Assembly: GCF_003590855.1 (NCBI RefSeq)
Contig: NZ_QYUP01000124.1
Location: forward strand, 32,757 to 96,756
Source of the DNA: Massilia cavernae
Lineage (GTDB): Bacteria; Pseudomonadota; Gammaproteobacteria; Burkholderiales; Burkholderiaceae_D
Length of the DNA stretch: 64,000 nt
Direction of reading: 5' to 3'
The position numbers were made by a program, and so were the translations under genes. Below the pieces are notes generated by a model. It searched no databases and was not told where the DNA came from. It saw only the letters and a program-made list of their open reading frames with translations. Shown piece by piece: positions 9,058 to 18,879 of this stretch (the first letter of the stretch is position 1; each line of letters starts with the position of its first letter).

Positions 9058-9591
9058 ATGTCTCGAGTAGCTAAGATGCCAATCGCTGTCCCAGCTGGCG
9101 CCGAAGTGGCGATCACTGCAGCAGCGATCACGGTCAAGGGCCCGCTGGGCACCCTGACCCAGAGCCTGAATGGCCTGGTAAAAGTAGAAAACAAAGACAA
9201 CACGCTGACCTTCGACGTCGTCGACGACAGCCGTGAGTCGAATGCGATGTCCGGCACCTTGCGTGCCCTGGTCAACAATATGGTGACCGGCGTGACCAAA
9301 GGCTTCGAGAAGAAGCTGTCCCTGGTGGGCGTGGGCTACAAGGCCCAGGCTGCCGGCGACAAGCTGAACCTCTCGCTGGGTTTCTCGCATCCAGTTGCAC
9401 ACGCGATGCCGGAAGGCGTCACCGCAACCACCCCAACCCCGACCGAAATCATCATCAAGGGTATCGATCGTCAAAAGGTTGGCCAGGTTGCCGCTGAAGT
9501 GCGTGCTTACCGCTCCCCTGAGCCTTACAAGGGCAAGGGCGTCCGCTATGTGGACGAAGTGGTTAAGCTTAAAGAAACCAAGAAGAAATAA
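9058..9591 (+). CDS. rplF: 50S ribosomal protein L6
   Basis: L6 (177 residues) lies near the GTPase-associated centre. It has the two-fold repeated architecture of the family, with the C-terminal signature [16 protein letters not shown]. The start follows AAGGAGTAGACG. Spacing to its neighbours is short, so it is co-transcribed. Confidence 0.98.
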   Translation: MSRVAKMPIAVPAGAEVAITAAAITVKGPLGTLTQSLNGLVKVENKDNTLTFDVVDDSRESNAMSGTLRALVNNMVTGVTKGFEKKLSLVGVGYKAQAAGDKLNLSLGFSHPVAHAMPEGVTATTPTPTEIIIKGIDRQKVGQVAAEVRAYRSPEPYKGKGVRYVDEVVKLKETKKK

Positions 9592-9602
9592 TAGGGCCGA
9601 CC

Positions 9603-9965
9603 ATGGACAAGAAAGAATCACGTCTGCGTCGTGGACGCCAGACCCGCATCAAGATCGCCCAGCTTGGCGTGAACCGCCTGTCGGTACACCGCACCAACCT
9701 GCACATCTATGCGAACCTGATCTCCCCGGACGCGAAAGTGCTCGTTTCGGCTTCGACCCTCGAAGCCGAAGTGCGCGCCGAGCTGGCTGGCCAGTCGGGC
9801 AAGGGCGGCAATGCCGCCGCTGCCGCCCTGGTAGGCAAGCGCGTTGCGGAAAAAGCACTGAAAGCCGGAATCACCGAAGTAGCGTTCGACCGCTCGGGTT
9901 TCCGTTACCACGGCCGTGTGAAGGCGCTGGCGGAAGCCGCGCGTGAAGCCGGTCTGAAGTTCTAA
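9603..9965 (+). CDS. rplR: 50S ribosomal protein L18
   Basis: L18 (120 residues) binds 5S rRNA. The N-terminal basic segment [20 protein letters not shown] and the C-terminal [20 protein letters not shown] are standard for the family. The ATG lies 11 bases after the rplF stop. Confidence 0.98.
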   Translation: MDKKESRLRRGRQTRIKIAQLGVNRLSVHRTNLHIYANLISPDAKVLVSASTLEAEVRAELAGQSGKGGNAAAAALVGKRVAEKALKAGITEVAFDRSGFRYHGRVKALAEAAREAGLKF

Positions 9966-9977
9966 GGAAGAATCGTC

Positions 9978-10496
9978 ATGGCAAAAATGCAAGCGAAAAT
10001 GCAAAGCGACAAGCCGGATGATGGCATGCGCGAAAAAATGATCGCGATCAACCGCGTGACCAAAGTGGTCAAGGGTGGTCGTATCATGGGTTTTGCGGCA
10101 CTGACCGTAGTTGGTGACGGCGATGGCCGCATCGGCATGGGCAAGGGCAAGTCGAAGGAAGTACCGGTCGGTGTGCAGAAGGCAATGGAAGAAGCCCGCC
10201 GCAACCTGATCAAGGTACCGCTCAAGAACGGCACCCTGCACCACACCGTTTCGGGCCGCCACGGCGCCTCGAAGGTGATGATGTCCCCGGCCAAGCCAGG
10301 TACTGGCGTGATCGCCGGCGGTGCAATGCGCGCTATCTTCGAAGTGATGGGCGTAACCGATGTGGTCGCGAAGTCCACCGGTTCGTCGAATCCTTACAAC
10401 CTCGTCCGCGCGACGCTGGATGGCCTGTCGAAGATGAGCACCGCTTCCGACATCGCCGCCAAGCGTGGCAAGTCGGTCGAAGACATCCTGGGCTAA
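9978..10496 (+). CDS. rpsE: 30S ribosomal protein S5
   Basis: S5 (172 residues) contributes to decoding accuracy and mRNA entry. The double-stranded RNA-binding-like N-terminal domain is visible as [21 protein letters not shown], followed by [19 protein letters not shown]. The C-terminal domain has [17 protein letters not shown]. The start follows AAGGAAGAATCGTC. The loop known to carry ram and spectinomycin-resistance changes looks wild type. Confidence 0.98.
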   Translation: MAKMQAKMQSDKPDDGMREKMIAINRVTKVVKGGRIMGFAALTVVGDGDGRIGMGKGKSKEVPVGVQKAMEEARRNLIKVPLKNGTLHHTVSGRHGASKVMMSPAKPGTGVIAGGAMRAIFEVMGVTDVVAKSTGSSNPYNLVRATLDGLSKMSTASDIAAKRGKSVEDILG

Positions 10497-10506
10497 GGTG
10501 AAGACA

Positions 10507-10686
10507 ATGGCAAACACCATCAAAGTACAACTGGTCAAGGGCCTGATCGGCACCAAGCAGGATCACCGCGCCACCGTGCGTGGCCTGGGCCTGCGTCGTG
10601 TCAACTCGGTCTCCGAGCTGCAGGACACCCCATCCGTGCGCGGCATGATCAACAAAGTCTCGTACCTCGTGAAAGTTGTCTCTTAA
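10507..10686 (+). CDS. rpmD: 50S ribosomal protein L30
   Basis: L30 (59 residues), a small late-assembly protein. The frame is open from inside rpsE, but the ATG at 10507, just after AAGGTGAAGACA, gives the family N-terminus [20 protein letters not shown]. The rest ([14 protein letters not shown]) is typical. Confidence 0.97.
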   Translation: MANTIKVQLVKGLIGTKQDHRATVRGLGLRRVNSVSELQDTPSVRGMINKVSYLVKVVS

Positions 10687-10717
10687 GCGCCTGTCGCTGA
10701 CGAGAACGGAGAAAACA

Positions 10718-11149
10718 ATGGAATTGAACACAATCCAACCAGCCGAAGGCGCCAAGCACTACAAGCGCCGCGTCGGCCGCGGTATCGGTTCGGGCCTGGG
10801 CAAGACCGCGGGTCGCGGCCACAAGGGCCAGAAGTCGCGTTCGGGCGGCTTCCACAAGGTCGGCTTCGAAGGCGGTCAGATGCCTCTGCAGCGCCGTCTG
10901 CCTAAGCGCGGTTTCAAGTCGCTCAACGCCACCTTCAAAGCTGAAGTGCGCCTGTCCGACCTGAACAACCTGCCTGTCGGCGACGTCGACATCCTGGTTC
11001 TGAAGCAAGCAGGCATCCTGCCAGTGCTGGCGCGCGACGTGCGCGTCATCCTGTCCGGCGAAGTCACCAAGGCGGTGAACCTCAAGGGCCTGAAGGCAAC
11101 GGCGGGCGCGAAAGCGGCAATCGAAGCAGCCGGCGGCTCGGTCGCTTAA
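10718..11149 (+). CDS. rplO: 50S ribosomal protein L15
   Basis: L15 (143 residues) is a late-assembly protein with a long basic N-terminal extension threading through the rRNA. The signature [20 protein letters not shown] is present. The ATG at 10718 follows CGGAGAAAACA; the open frame upstream has no plausible start. secY follows after 32 bases, as in the standard spc order. Confidence 0.98.
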   Translation: MELNTIQPAEGAKHYKRRVGRGIGSGLGKTAGRGHKGQKSRSGGFHKVGFEGGQMPLQRRLPKRGFKSLNATFKAEVRLSDLNNLPVGDVDILVLKQAGILPVLARDVRVILSGEVTKAVNLKGLKATAGAKAAIEAAGGSVA

Positions 11150-11181
11150 GTTGCAGCCTAACAGCTTGATCGGAGCATAAA

Positions 11182-12516
11182 GTGGCGACTAATTCACAAC
11201 TCGGTAAAAGTGCAGCGTCTGGTTTCCCTTGGGGCCGGCTGTGGTTTTTGCTTGGCGCATTGGTCGTGTACCGCATCGGTGCCCATGTCCCCGTACCGGG
11301 CATCGACCCGGTACAGCTGGCATCGCTGTTCAAGCAGAACGAGGGCGGCATCCTGGGCATGTTCAACATGTTCTCGGGTGGCGCGCTGGAACGCTTCACG
11401 GTTTTTGCGCTCGGCATCATGCCGTACATTTCGGCCTCGATCATCATGCAGCTGGCGTCCATCGTGTCGCCCCAGCTGGAAGCACTGAAGAAAGAGGGCG
11501 AGGCAGGACGCCGCAAGATCACCCAGTACACCCGCTACTTCACGGTGGCGCTGGCACTGTTCCAGGCCTTCGGCATCGCCGTCGCGCTTGAGTCGCAGGC
11601 CGGACTGGTCATCGATCCTGGCATGGCATTCCGCTTCGTGACCGTGGTCACCCTGTTGACGGGTACCATGTTCCTGATGTGGCTCGGCGAGCAGATCACT
11701 GAGCGTGGTTTGGGCAACGGTATCTCGATCATCATTTTTGCCGGTATCGCAGCAGGTCTGCCGTCGGCGCTGGGTGGCTTGTTCTCCCTGGTGTCCACCG
11801 GTTCGATCTCGAGCCTGGCAGCGATCTTCATCGTGGTGCTGGTGGCTTTGGTTACTTACCTTGTCGTGTTCGTCGAACGCGGCCAGCGCAAGATCCTGGT
11901 CAACTATGCGAAACGCCAGGTCGGCAACAAGGTGTACGGCGGCCAAACCAGCCACCTGCCCCTGAAGCTGAACATGGCAGGCGTGATCCCGCCGATCTTT
12001 GCATCGTCGATCATCCTGTTCCCGGCGACCATCGTGGACTGGTTCACGCGCGGCAAGGATTCGACTTCGCCGGTGATCGGCTTCCTGAAGGACCTGGCGG
12101 CTTCGCTGGGACCTGGCGAACCGATCCATGCGTTGCTGTATGCGGTAGCCATCGTATTCTTCTGTTTCTTCTACACCGCGCTGGTATTCAACAGCAAGGA
12201 AACAGCGGACAACTTGAAGAAGAGCGGCGCCTTCGTTCCCGGGATCCGTCCTGGCGAGCAGACCGCGCGCTACATCGACAAGATCCTGATGCGCCTGACC
12301 TTGGCTGGTGCCGTCTACATTACGGCCGTCTGCTTGTTGCCTGAATTTATGCAAGCCCAATGGAAAGTGCCATTCTACTTTGGCGGTACTTCCCTGTTGA
12401 TTATTGTGGTTGTCACCATGGACTTCATGGCGCAAGTACAGAACTACGTCATGTCGCAGCAATATGAATCGCTGCTGCGCAAGGCAAATTTCAAGGGCGG
12501 AATCCCGACGCGATAA
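11182..12516 (+). CDS. secY: Protein translocase subunit SecY
   Basis: SecY (444 residues) is the central channel of the SecYEG inner-membrane translocon. Ten membrane segments are visible; the plug and first cytoplasmic segments contain [30 protein letters not shown]. The cytoplasmic loop [18 protein letters not shown] is one of the ribosome/SecA-contact loops. The start is GTG, with CGGAG six bases upstream. It keeps its standard place between rplO and infA. Confidence 0.98.
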   Translation: MATNSQLGKSAASGFPWGRLWFLLGALVVYRIGAHVPVPGIDPVQLASLFKQNEGGILGMFNMFSGGALERFTVFALGIMPYISASIIMQLASIVSPQLEALKKEGEAGRRKITQYTRYFTVALALFQAFGIAVALESQAGLVIDPGMAFRFVTVVTLLTGTMFLMWLGEQITERGLGNGISIIIFAGIAAGLPSALGGLFSLVSTGSISSLAAIFIVVLVALVTYLVVFVERGQRKILVNYAKRQVGNKVYGGQTSHLPLKLNMAGVIPPIFASSIILFPATIVDWFTRGKDSTSPVIGFLKDLAASLGPGEPIHALLYAVAIVFFCFFYTALVFNSKETADNLKKSGAFVPGIRPGEQTARYIDKILMRLTLAGAVYITAVCLLPEFMQAQWKVPFYFGGTSLLIIVVVTMDFMAQVQNYVMSQQYESLLRKANFKGGIPTR

Positions 12517-12553
12517 GCAATTGCTTACCGCGAACCAGGAGTGCACAAACCGA

Positions 12554-12772
12554 ATGGCAAAAGACGACGTCATCCAAATGCAGGGCGAGATTCTCGAGAA
12601 TCTGCCGAATGCAACGTTTCGAGTGAAGCTGGAAAACGGGCACGTGGTGCTCGGACACATCTCGGGTAAAATGCGGATGAACTATATCCGCATTCTCCCC
12701 GGCGACAAAGTAACGGTGGAGTTGACGCCTTACGACCTGTCCCGGGCCCGCATTGTGTTCCGGACCAAGTAA
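12554..12772 (+). CDS. infA: Translation initiation factor IF-1
   Basis: IF-1 (72 residues) is an OB-fold factor that occupies the A site during initiation. The sequence [20 protein letters not shown], then [20 protein letters not shown], is full length. The first residues overlap an unrelated open frame from secY, but the ATG at 12554 gives the expected N-terminus. In many Burkholderiales infA lies here between secY and rpmJ. Confidence 0.98.
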   Translation: MAKDDVIQMQGEILENLPNATFRVKLENGHVVLGHISGKMRMNYIRILPGDKVTVELTPYDLSRARIVFRTK

Positions 12773-12812
12773 ACAATTTAAGTAACTGAACCAATCCAAA
12801 GAGAGTGCAAAA

Positions 12813-12926
12813 ATGAAAGTTCTCGCATCAGTCAAGCGGATCTGCCGCAACTGCAAAGTTATCAAGCGCAAAGGTGTGGTCCGCGTAATCTGCGTCGAAC
12901 CGCGTCACAAGCAGCGTCAAGGTTAA
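12813..12926 (+). CDS. rpmJ: 50S ribosomal protein L36
   Basis: L36 (37 residues), the smallest large-subunit protein. It starts [20 protein letters not shown] at an ATG after GAGAGTGCAAAA. It keeps all four zinc ligands: Cys11, Cys14, Cys27 and His32. It is therefore the zinc-binding form, which in many bacteria is swapped for a zinc-free paralogue under zinc starvation. Confidence 0.98.
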   Translation: MKVLASVKRICRNCKVIKRKGVVRVICVEPRHKQRQG

Positions 12927-12953
12927 TTAACGTTATTTATTGAGGAATAACGA

Positions 12954-13319
12954 ATGGCACGTATTGCAGGGGTTAATATCCCAAATCATCAGCACACCGT
13001 AATCGGCCTTACCGCCATCTACGGTATCGGCCGTCCTCGCTCGCAGAAGATCTGCGCCGAGACCGGTGTACCGACCAACAAGAAGGTCAAGGACCTGGAC
13101 GACTCCGAACTGGAAAAGCTGCGTGACGCAGTTGGCTCGTTCGTAGTTGAAGGCGATCTGCGCCGTGAGCTCTCCATGAACATCAAGCGTTTGATGGACC
13201 TGGGTTGCTACCGCGGCATGCGTCACCGCAAGGGCCTGCCAGTGCGCGGTCAGCGTACCCGCACCAATGCTCGTACTCGCAAGGGTCCGCGCAAGGCCGC
13301 ACAATCGCTCAAGAAATAA
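12954..13319 (+). CDS. rpsM: 30S ribosomal protein S13
   Basis: S13 (121 residues) is in the small-subunit head and forms inter-subunit bridges. It begins [20 protein letters not shown]; the helix-two-turn-helix segment with [14 protein letters not shown] follows. The C-terminal tail [20 protein letters not shown] reaches toward P-site tRNA. The start follows TGAGGAATAACGA. Confidence 0.98.
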   Translation: MARIAGVNIPNHQHTVIGLTAIYGIGRPRSQKICAETGVPTNKKVKDLDDSELEKLRDAVGSFVVEGDLRRELSMNIKRLMDLGCYRGMRHRKGLPVRGQRTRTNARTRKGPRKAAQSLKK

Positions 13320-13333
13320 TCTAGGAAACGACC

Positions 13334-13738
13334 ATGGCTAAGCAACAAAGCAGCGCCGCAGCAGCGCGCGTACGCAAAAAAGTTAAGAAGAACGTCGCCG
13401 AAGGTATCGCACACGTGCACGCTTCGTTCAACAACACCATCATCACGATCACCGATCGCCAGGGCAATGCCCTGTCGTGGGCGACGTCCGGCGGTGCTGG
13501 CTTCAAGGGTTCGCGCAAATCGACCCCGTTCGCAGCGCAGGTTGCGGCTGAAGCGGCAGGCAAGGTCGCTGTCGAGTGCGGCGTGAAGAACCTGGAAGTG
13601 CGTATCAAGGGCCCAGGCCCAGGTCGCGAATCCGCGGTTCGCGCTTTGAACAACCTGGGTATCAAGATCACCGAGATCCAGGACGTGACGCCAGTTCCGC
13701 ACAACGGCTGCCGTCCACCGAAGCGTCGTCGCATCTAA
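13334..13738 (+). CDS. rpsK: 30S ribosomal protein S11
   Basis: S11 (134 residues) lies on the platform near the mRNA exit. It has the Ala/Lys-rich N-terminus of the family and the conserved segments [20 protein letters not shown] and [18 protein letters not shown] 230-base gap with a promoter-like sequence follows before rpsD, so part of the alpha section can be transcribed separately. Confidence 0.98.
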   Translation: MAKQQSSAAAARVRKKVKKNVAEGIAHVHASFNNTIITITDRQGNALSWATSGGAGFKGSRKSTPFAAQVAAEAAGKVAVECGVKNLEVRIKGPGPGRESAVRALNNLGIKITEIQDVTPVPHNGCRPPKRRRI

Positions 13739-13836
13739 ATAACGGTTGGCGAGGTTCGCTTCGTCGCCTGTTGTTTAATGGCCGCGCAATACGGCTGTTC
13801 GTTGAAGAAGATCGCCGGTGCAGTGTCCGAATAGGA

Positions 13837-13842
13837 TATACT
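13837..13842 (+). promoter_or_regulatory. Possible -10 box of an rpsD promoter
   Basis: TATACT followed by GCCCGGCT, closely resembling the rplC and rplN promoters around the -10 box. No good -35 box is seen 16-18 bases upstream. It lies in the 230-base gap 13739-13968, which otherwise shows no gene. Confidence 0.45.
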
Positions 13843-13968
13843 GCCCGGCTATTGTCGCCTGCCGTGCACATGCACGCGGGCTTTAAGCCACGTCCGGCCC
13901 GCAGGGAATCGGACTAGCGCCTGTCGCCATGATGGTGTCGGGGCGTCATAATTTATAAAGGAAGTATT

Positions 13969-14592
13969 GTGGCACGTTATATCGGACCAAAAGCAAAACT
14001 GTCCCGCCGCGAAGGCACGGACCTGTTCCTCAAGAGCGCACGCCGCTCCCTCGATTCGAAGTGCAAGCTGGACGTCAAGCCAGGCCAGCACGGTGTCAAG
14101 TCGGGTGCCCGCACCTCGGACTACGGCAACCAGCTGCGCGAAAAGCAGAAGGTCAAGCGCATGTACGGCATCCTCGAGCGCCAGTTCCGCCGCTACTTCG
14201 CTGAAGCGAACCGCCGCAAGGGCAACACCGGCGAAACGCTGCTGCGCCTGCTGGAATCGCGTCTCGACAACGTCTGCTACCGCATGGGCTTTGGCTCGAC
14301 CCGCGCCGAAGCGCGCCAGCTGGTCAGCCACAAGGCATTCACCGTGAACGGTAACGTCGTCAACATCGCTTCCTACGCAGTCAAGACCGGCGACGTCATC
14401 GCCGTGCGCGAAAAGGCCAAGAAGCAGGTTCGTATCGTCGAAGCACTGTCGCTGGCTGAACAGGGCGGCATGCCAAGCTGGGTGTCGGTCGACAGCAAGA
14501 AGATGGAAGGTACCTTCCGTTCGTTCCCAGAGCGTAACGAGATCGCTAACGACGTCAACGAAGCGCTGATCGTCGAACTGTACTCGCGTTAA
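13969..14592 (+). CDS. rpsD: 30S ribosomal protein S4, zinc-free form
   Basis: S4 (207 residues) starts assembly of the 16S 5' domain. It begins [20 protein letters not shown] at a GTG preceded by AAGGAAG. The N-terminal region has a single cysteine ([13 protein letters not shown]) in place of the zinc-binding set, so this is the C-minus form. The S4 RNA-binding domain ([20 protein letters not shown]) is intact. In E. coli S4 represses the alpha operon. Confidence 0.98.
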   Translation: MARYIGPKAKLSRREGTDLFLKSARRSLDSKCKLDVKPGQHGVKSGARTSDYGNQLREKQKVKRMYGILERQFRRYFAEANRRKGNTGETLLRLLESRLDNVCYRMGFGSTRAEARQLVSHKAFTVNGNVVNIASYAVKTGDVIAVREKAKKQVRIVEALSLAEQGGMPSWVSVDSKKMEGTFRSFPERNEIANDVNEALIVELYSR

Positions 14593-14643
14593 TAGCAGTA
14601 TAAGCACCTTCGTGTTGTTCCTCCCATTGGTCGGAACAACCTC

Positions 14644-14672
14644 CGCCCGCTCCAACAAGGAGCGGGCGTTTT
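14644..14672 (+). terminator. Intrinsic terminator between rpsD and rpoA
   Basis: Perfect 10-pair GC-rich stem (14644-14653 with 14659-14668), 5-base loop AACAA, then TTTT (14669-14672). It lies between rpsD and rpoA, genes usually on one transcript, so it may be partial or regulated. Confidence 0.7.
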
Positions 14673-14730
14673 CACTAATGCCATCAGCCTTATCGGTGTA
14701 ATGAGCCGAGGGTATTGAAAAGGACATTTC

Positions 14731-15708
14731 ATGCAAAACAGTTTGTTGAAGCCACGTATTATCGATGTCGAGGCACTCGCTGCCGGTCACGCCAAAGTCG
14801 TGATGGAGCCGTTTGAACGTGGCTATGGCCACACCTTGGGTAACGCGTTGCGCCGCGTACTGCTGTCGTCGATGGTCGGCTATGCGCCAACCGAAGTGAC
14901 GATCGCCGGCGTGGTCCATGAGTACTCGTCGCTGGACGGCGTACAGGAAGACGTCGTCGACCTGCTGCTGAACCTCAAGGGCGTGGTATTCAAGGTGCAC
15001 AACCGCGATTCCGTCACGCTGACCCTGAAGAAGGAAGGCGAAGGCGCGATCCTGGCATCGGACATCGACCTGCCGCATGACGTCGAACTGATCAACCCGG
15101 ACCACGTGATCGCTCACCTGACCGCCGGTGGCAAGCTGGACATGCAGATCAAGGTCGAGAAGGGCCGTGGCTACGTTCCTGGCAATGTGCGCCGCCTGTC
15201 GGAAGACACCAACAAGACCATCGGCCGCATCATCCTGGACGCATCGTTCTCGCCAGTGCGCCGCGTGTCGTACGCAGTGGAATCGGCCCGTGTCGAACAG
15301 CGTACCGACCTGGACAAGCTGATCATCAACATCGAGACCAACGGCGTCATCACCCCGGAAGAAGCGATCCGCCAGTCGGCACGCGTGCTGGTTGACCAGC
15401 TCAACGTGTTCGCTGCGCTGGAAGGCACCGAAGCGGCCGCCGAAGCACCATCGCGTGCTCCGCTGGTCGATCCGATCCTGCTGCGCCCGGTCGACGACCT
15501 GGAACTGACCGTGCGTTCGGCCAACTGCCTGAAAGCAGAAAACATCTACTACATCGGCGACCTGATCCAGCGTTCGGAAAACGAACTGCTGAAGACGCCG
15601 AACCTGGGCCGCAAGTCCCTGAACGAGATCAAGGAAGTGCTGGCATCGCGCGGCCTGACCCTCGGCATGAAGCTGGAAAACTGGCCGCCTGCTGGCCTGG
15701 AAAAGTAA
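14731..15708 (+). CDS. rpoA: RNA polymerase subunit alpha
   Basis: Alpha subunit (325 residues), the scaffold for polymerase assembly; its C-terminal domain binds UP elements and activators. The N-terminal dimerisation domain shows [20 protein letters not shown]. The C-terminal domain after about residue 250 has [20 protein letters not shown] and [14 protein letters not shown], full length. The start follows AAAAGGACATTTC. It is flanked on both sides by terminator-like hairpins. Confidence 0.99.
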   Translation: MQNSLLKPRIIDVEALAAGHAKVVMEPFERGYGHTLGNALRRVLLSSMVGYAPTEVTIAGVVHEYSSLDGVQEDVVDLLLNLKGVVFKVHNRDSVTLTLKKEGEGAILASDIDLPHDVELINPDHVIAHLTAGGKLDMQIKVEKGRGYVPGNVRRLSEDTNKTIGRIILDASFSPVRRVSYAVESARVEQRTDLDKLIINIETNGVITPEEAIRQSARVLVDQLNVFAALEGTEAAAEAPSRAPLVDPILLRPVDDLELTVRSANCLKAENIYYIGDLIQRSENELLKTPNLGRKSLNEIKEVLASRGLTLGMKLENWPPAGLEK

Positions 15709-15715
15709 TAGTATT

Positions 15716-15784
15716 CACCCGAAAGTACAACCCTACTTTCGGGTGCGTTCAGCCAATAAGGACTGGCAAAGCCAGATCCTTTTT
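15716..15784 (+). terminator. Two hairpins between rpoA and rplQ, the second terminator-like
   Basis: Hairpin 1: perfect 12-pair stem (15716-15727 with 15734-15745), loop CAACCC, no T-run. Hairpin 2: ten pairs with one bulged A (15758-15767 with 15771-15781), loop AAA, ending in a run of five Ts (15780-15784). The second looks like an intrinsic terminator. Confidence 0.6.
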
Positions 15785-15876
15785 GGATGACAAAACCGTA
15801 GTAAACCACCCATATTCAACCGGCCCGCGCGCAAGCGATCGAAGAGCTGGATTTAAACAAACCGAAAGGAACTACC

Positions 15877-16272
15877 ATGCGTCACCGTCACGGCCTTCGC
15901 AAGCTGAATCGTACTTCGTCCCACCGCCTGGCTATGCTGCGCAACATGACCGTTTCCCTGCTGCGTCATGAAGCCATCAAAACCACCGTGCCAAAAGCTA
16001 AGGAACTGCGCCGCGTTATCGAGCCGATCCTGACCCTGGGCAAGACCGACACCCTGGCGAACAAGCGTCTGGCATTCTCCCGCCTGCGCGATCGCGAAAT
16101 GGTTCTGAAGCTGTTCGCTGAACTCGGCCCACGCTACGCAAACCGCAACGGCGGCTACCTGCGTATCCTGAAAATGGGTTTCCGCGTTGGCGACAATGCA
16201 CCGATGGCATACGTCGAACTGCTGGACCGTCCAGAAGTTACCGATGCTGAAGAAGCACCAACCGCTGAGTAA
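15877..16272 (+). CDS. rplQ: 50S ribosomal protein L17
   Basis: L17 (131 residues) is near the tunnel exit. It begins [20 protein letters not shown] and contains [20 protein letters not shown], both family signatures. The short C-terminal extension after the conserved YVELLDRP is acidic. The start follows GAAAGGAACTACC. A strong terminator closes the ribosomal cluster after this gene. Confidence 0.98.
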   Translation: MRHRHGLRKLNRTSSHRLAMLRNMTVSLLRHEAIKTTVPKAKELRRVIEPILTLGKTDTLANKRLAFSRLRDREMVLKLFAELGPRYANRNGGYLRILKMGFRVGDNAPMAYVELLDRPEVTDAEEAPTAE

Positions 16273-16290
16273 TCAGCCGGTTAGAAAAAA

Positions 16291-16317
16291 AGCCAGGCCT
16301 AGCCTGGCTTTTTTTTT
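16291..16317 (+). terminator. Terminator at the end of the ribosomal cluster
   Basis: Perfect 8-pair stem AGCCAGGC / GCCTGGCT with loop CTA, then eight or more Ts (to 16317); a run of As just before it would also let it work on the other strand. Confidence 0.9.
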
Positions 16318-16448
16318 CGCCCGTTTTTCCGGGCTGACCCCGGTCTTTGCAATTGTAGATAAGCAGCCCTTAAGCACGTTCTCGTTCCCCCGGTGTACTA
16401 TTCTGGTGCGCCGAAGCGCGCCTGTCGAACACAGAACAAAAGGAAGTT

Positions 16449-18236
16449 ATGCACCGTCTGCCGTCCCTCCGCCTGCTGGCCATCCAGGCCGCCGCACTGC
16501 TGTTGCTGGCTCTGTCCGTGCTGCTTGGCGCCGCAAGCGCCCGCGCGGAAGAGGAGTTCCTCGATCCCGCTGACGCCTTCCGCTTTACGGCCCGCATGGC
16601 CGATCCGCAGACCATCGCCGTGACCTGGGAAATCGCCGACAAGTACTACATGTACCGCGAACGCTTCAAGTTCACCGCCACTGGCGCTACCCTGGGCGAG
16701 CCGCAGTTCCCGCCCGGTAAGGTCAAATACGACGAAACCTTCCAGAAGGACGTCGAAATGTACCGAAACGTAGTCACGATCATGATCCCGGTGCAGGCCG
16801 CGGGCATGTTCACCCTGAACGCCACCAGCCAGGGCTGCGCCGACGCCGGCCTGTGCTACTCGCCGCAGGACACCAGCGCGCGCCTCGTGGCCACGGGATC
16901 CGGTGGCGGCGGCATGAGCGTACCGGGCGCGCCGGCACCACTCGCTCCCGCAGCGGCAATCGCCGACGCGCAGCCCGCCTCCGAGCTGTCCGGCATCGTC
17001 TCCGTGCTGGGCGGCGGCAAGCTGCTGGTCATCGTTCCTGCCTTCATCCTGCTTGGCCTCGGCCTCGCATTCACGCCCTGCGTGCTGCCGATGGTGCCTA
17101 TCCTGTCCTCGATCATCGTGGGCGAGGGCGCGCAGGCGAAGCGCTCGCGCGGCTTCATCCTGTCGCTGGCGTATTCGCTCGGCATGGCGATTGTCTACAC
17201 CGCGCTGGGCGTCGCCGCCGGGCTGATCGGGGAGGGTCTTGCGGCCGCCCTGCAGAACCCTTGGGTGCTGGGCGCCTTCGGTTTGCTGATGGTGGCGATG
17301 GCACTGTCGATGTTCGGCGTGTACGACCTGCAACTGCCTGCCGCGCTGCAGACCCGGCTGGCAGGCGCATCCGGCCGCCGCTCGTCCGGCAAACTGGCCG
17401 GCGTGTTCGCCATGGGTGCGATCTCGGCCCTGATCGTCGGCCCCTGCGTCGCCGCGCCGCTGGCCGGCGCGCTGGTCTACATCAGCCAGACCCGCGATGT
17501 GCTGATCGGCGGCGCCGCGCTGTTTGCGATGGCGGTCGGCATGAGCATCCCGCTGCTGCTGGTCGGCGTATCCGCAGGATCGCTGCTGCCGCGCGCCGGC
17601 GCATGGATGGAAGCGGTCAAGAAATTCTTCGGCGTGCTGATGCTGGCGATGGCCCTGTGGCTGGTGTCGCCGGTGCTGCCGCCGGTGGCGCAGATGCTCG
17701 GCTGGACCGCGCTGCTGCTCGGCTACGGCTTCTACCTGCTGCGTTCCACCCGCCACTTTGGCGCGATGGCCATGGGCGCGGCTTTCGCCATCCTGGGCGC
17801 GATCCAGCTGGTTGGCGTAGTCTCCGGCGCGCGCGACCCGCTCGCCCCGCTGGCGCACCTTAATGGCGGTGCAGCGCATGGCCTGACCTTCAAGCGCATC
17901 AAGACCGTTGCCGACCTTGACGCTGCGCTGGCGAATGCCGGCGGCAAGACCGTCATGCTCGACTTCTACGCCGACTGGTGCGTTTCGTGCAAGGAAATGG
18001 AAAAGCTGACCTTCGTCGACGAGCGCGTGCAGGCCCGCCTCGAAAACACGCTGCTGCTGCAAGTTGACGTCACCGCCAACGATGCGGCCGACAAAGCCAT
18101 GCTGAAGCGCTTCACGCTGTTCGGCCCGCCAGCGATCATCCTGTTCGACAAGCAGGGCCAGGAAATCGCCGACAGCCGCGTGATCGGCTACCAGGATCCC
18201 GGCAAGTTCCTGGGATCTCTGAGCCGGCTCAACTAA
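16449..18236 (+). CDS. dsbD: Thiol:disulfide interchange protein DsbD
   Basis: DsbD (595 residues) carries electrons from cytoplasmic thioredoxin across the inner membrane to periplasmic DsbC/DsbG and cytochrome c maturation. A signal peptide covers about residues 1-32. The periplasmic alpha domain has its cysteine pair in GCADAGLC (about 129-136). The membrane domain has its two cysteines in TPCVLPMVP (about 209) and GPCVAAP. The C-terminal thioredoxin domain has DWCVSCKE (about 512). All six redox cysteines are present. The start follows AAAAGGAAGTT. Following rplQ with dsbD fits Burkholderiales gene order. Confidence 0.96.
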   Translation: MHRLPSLRLLAIQAAALLLLALSVLLGAASARAEEEFLDPADAFRFTARMADPQTIAVTWEIADKYYMYRERFKFTATGATLGEPQFPPGKVKYDETFQKDVEMYRNVVTIMIPVQAAGMFTLNATSQGCADAGLCYSPQDTSARLVATGSGGGGMSVPGAPAPLAPAAAIADAQPASELSGIVSVLGGGKLLVIVPAFILLGLGLAFTPCVLPMVPILSSIIVGEGAQAKRSRGFILSLAYSLGMAIVYTALGVAAGLIGEGLAAALQNPWVLGAFGLLMVAMALSMFGVYDLQLPAALQTRLAGASGRRSSGKLAGVFAMGAISALIVGPCVAAPLAGALVYISQTRDVLIGGAALFAMAVGMSIPLLLVGVSAGSLLPRAGAWMEAVKKFFGVLMLAMALWLVSPVLPPVAQMLGWTALLLGYGFYLLRSTRHFGAMAMGAAFAILGAIQLVGVVSGARDPLAPLAHLNGGAAHGLTFKRIKTVADLDAALANAGGKTVMLDFYADWCVSCKEMEKLTFVDERVQARLENTLLLQVDVTANDAADKAMLKRFTLFGPPAIILFDKQGQEIADSRVIGYQDPGKFLGSLSRLN

Positions 18237-18253
18237 ATAAGAAAAGGCAACGG

Positions 18254-18793
18254 TCAGCTTGCCTTGCCGTGCTCCATGCCATGGCCACCATGCCCATCGT
18301 GCCCATGGTGCATGCCGCGATGCCTCATGCCGTGGCGGCCGCCGTGCTTGCTGTTCTCGTCGAACAGCTTCTGCTGCTCAGGCGACAGCGCCGCGAACAG
18401 CTGCCGTGTGGCAGCCAGGCGCGCTTCCATGCGCGCGATGCGCTGCTTGGCCATCTCGATGCGCCTTTCCATGTGCTGCGGAGTGGACAGCGCCTTCCAG
18501 TCGCCACGCTCACCGCGTGCCTGCGGCGTGCCGGCCGGCTTAATTGCCGCCTGGTAAGCGGCCCACGCAGGTTCCTGCGCGGCGCTCAGTTTGAGCGCAT
18601 CATGCAGCTTGGCTTGGTGCCTGGCGCAATGCGCGGCGCGCTTGGCTTGCCATTCGGCACGTTTGGCATCCCGTTCCTGCTGCGTCATGGCGTGGCCCTG
18701 GCGGCCTTCCTCGGCGGCGAACGATGGCAGCACAGCGCTGCCCAGTCCAAGGACGGTGAGACCGATTACGATACTCTTGCGAAGTGCGTTCAT
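18254..18793 (-). CDS. Spy/CpxP-like periplasmic chaperone
   Basis: Small secreted protein (179 residues) of the Spy/CpxP (LTXXQ) family: ATP-independent periplasmic chaperones or metal/envelope stress sensors. A signal peptide ends near FAAEEG (about residue 26). The helical body has two LTXXQ-like motifs (LKLSAAQEPAW and LSPEQQKLF). The C-terminal 25 residues are rich in His, Gly and Met, which suggests metal binding. It is divergent from a two-component system and shares its control region, the typical context for a regulated stress chaperone. The function is inferred from family and context. Confidence 0.85.
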   Translation of the reverse strand: MNALRKSIVIGLTVLGLGSAVLPSFAAEEGRQGHAMTQQERDAKRAEWQAKRAAHCARHQAKLHDALKLSAAQEPAWAAYQAAIKPAGTPQARGERGDWKALSTPQHMERRIEMAKQRIARMEARLAATRQLFAALSPEQQKLFDENSKHGGRHGMRHRGMHHGHDGHGGHGMEHGKAS

Positions 18794-18879
18794 GTTGTTT
18801 GCTTCCTTCAGGTTGGGGTTGGACTACGGGATCCATCATGGCCCTGGGATGTAACGACGCAGTGTCCGCTGCCCGAGAG

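Noticed and set aside
16370..16401. A dsbD promoter (TTAAGC ... TACTAT)
   Set aside because: Spacer of 20 bases is too long for a supported sigma-70 call.
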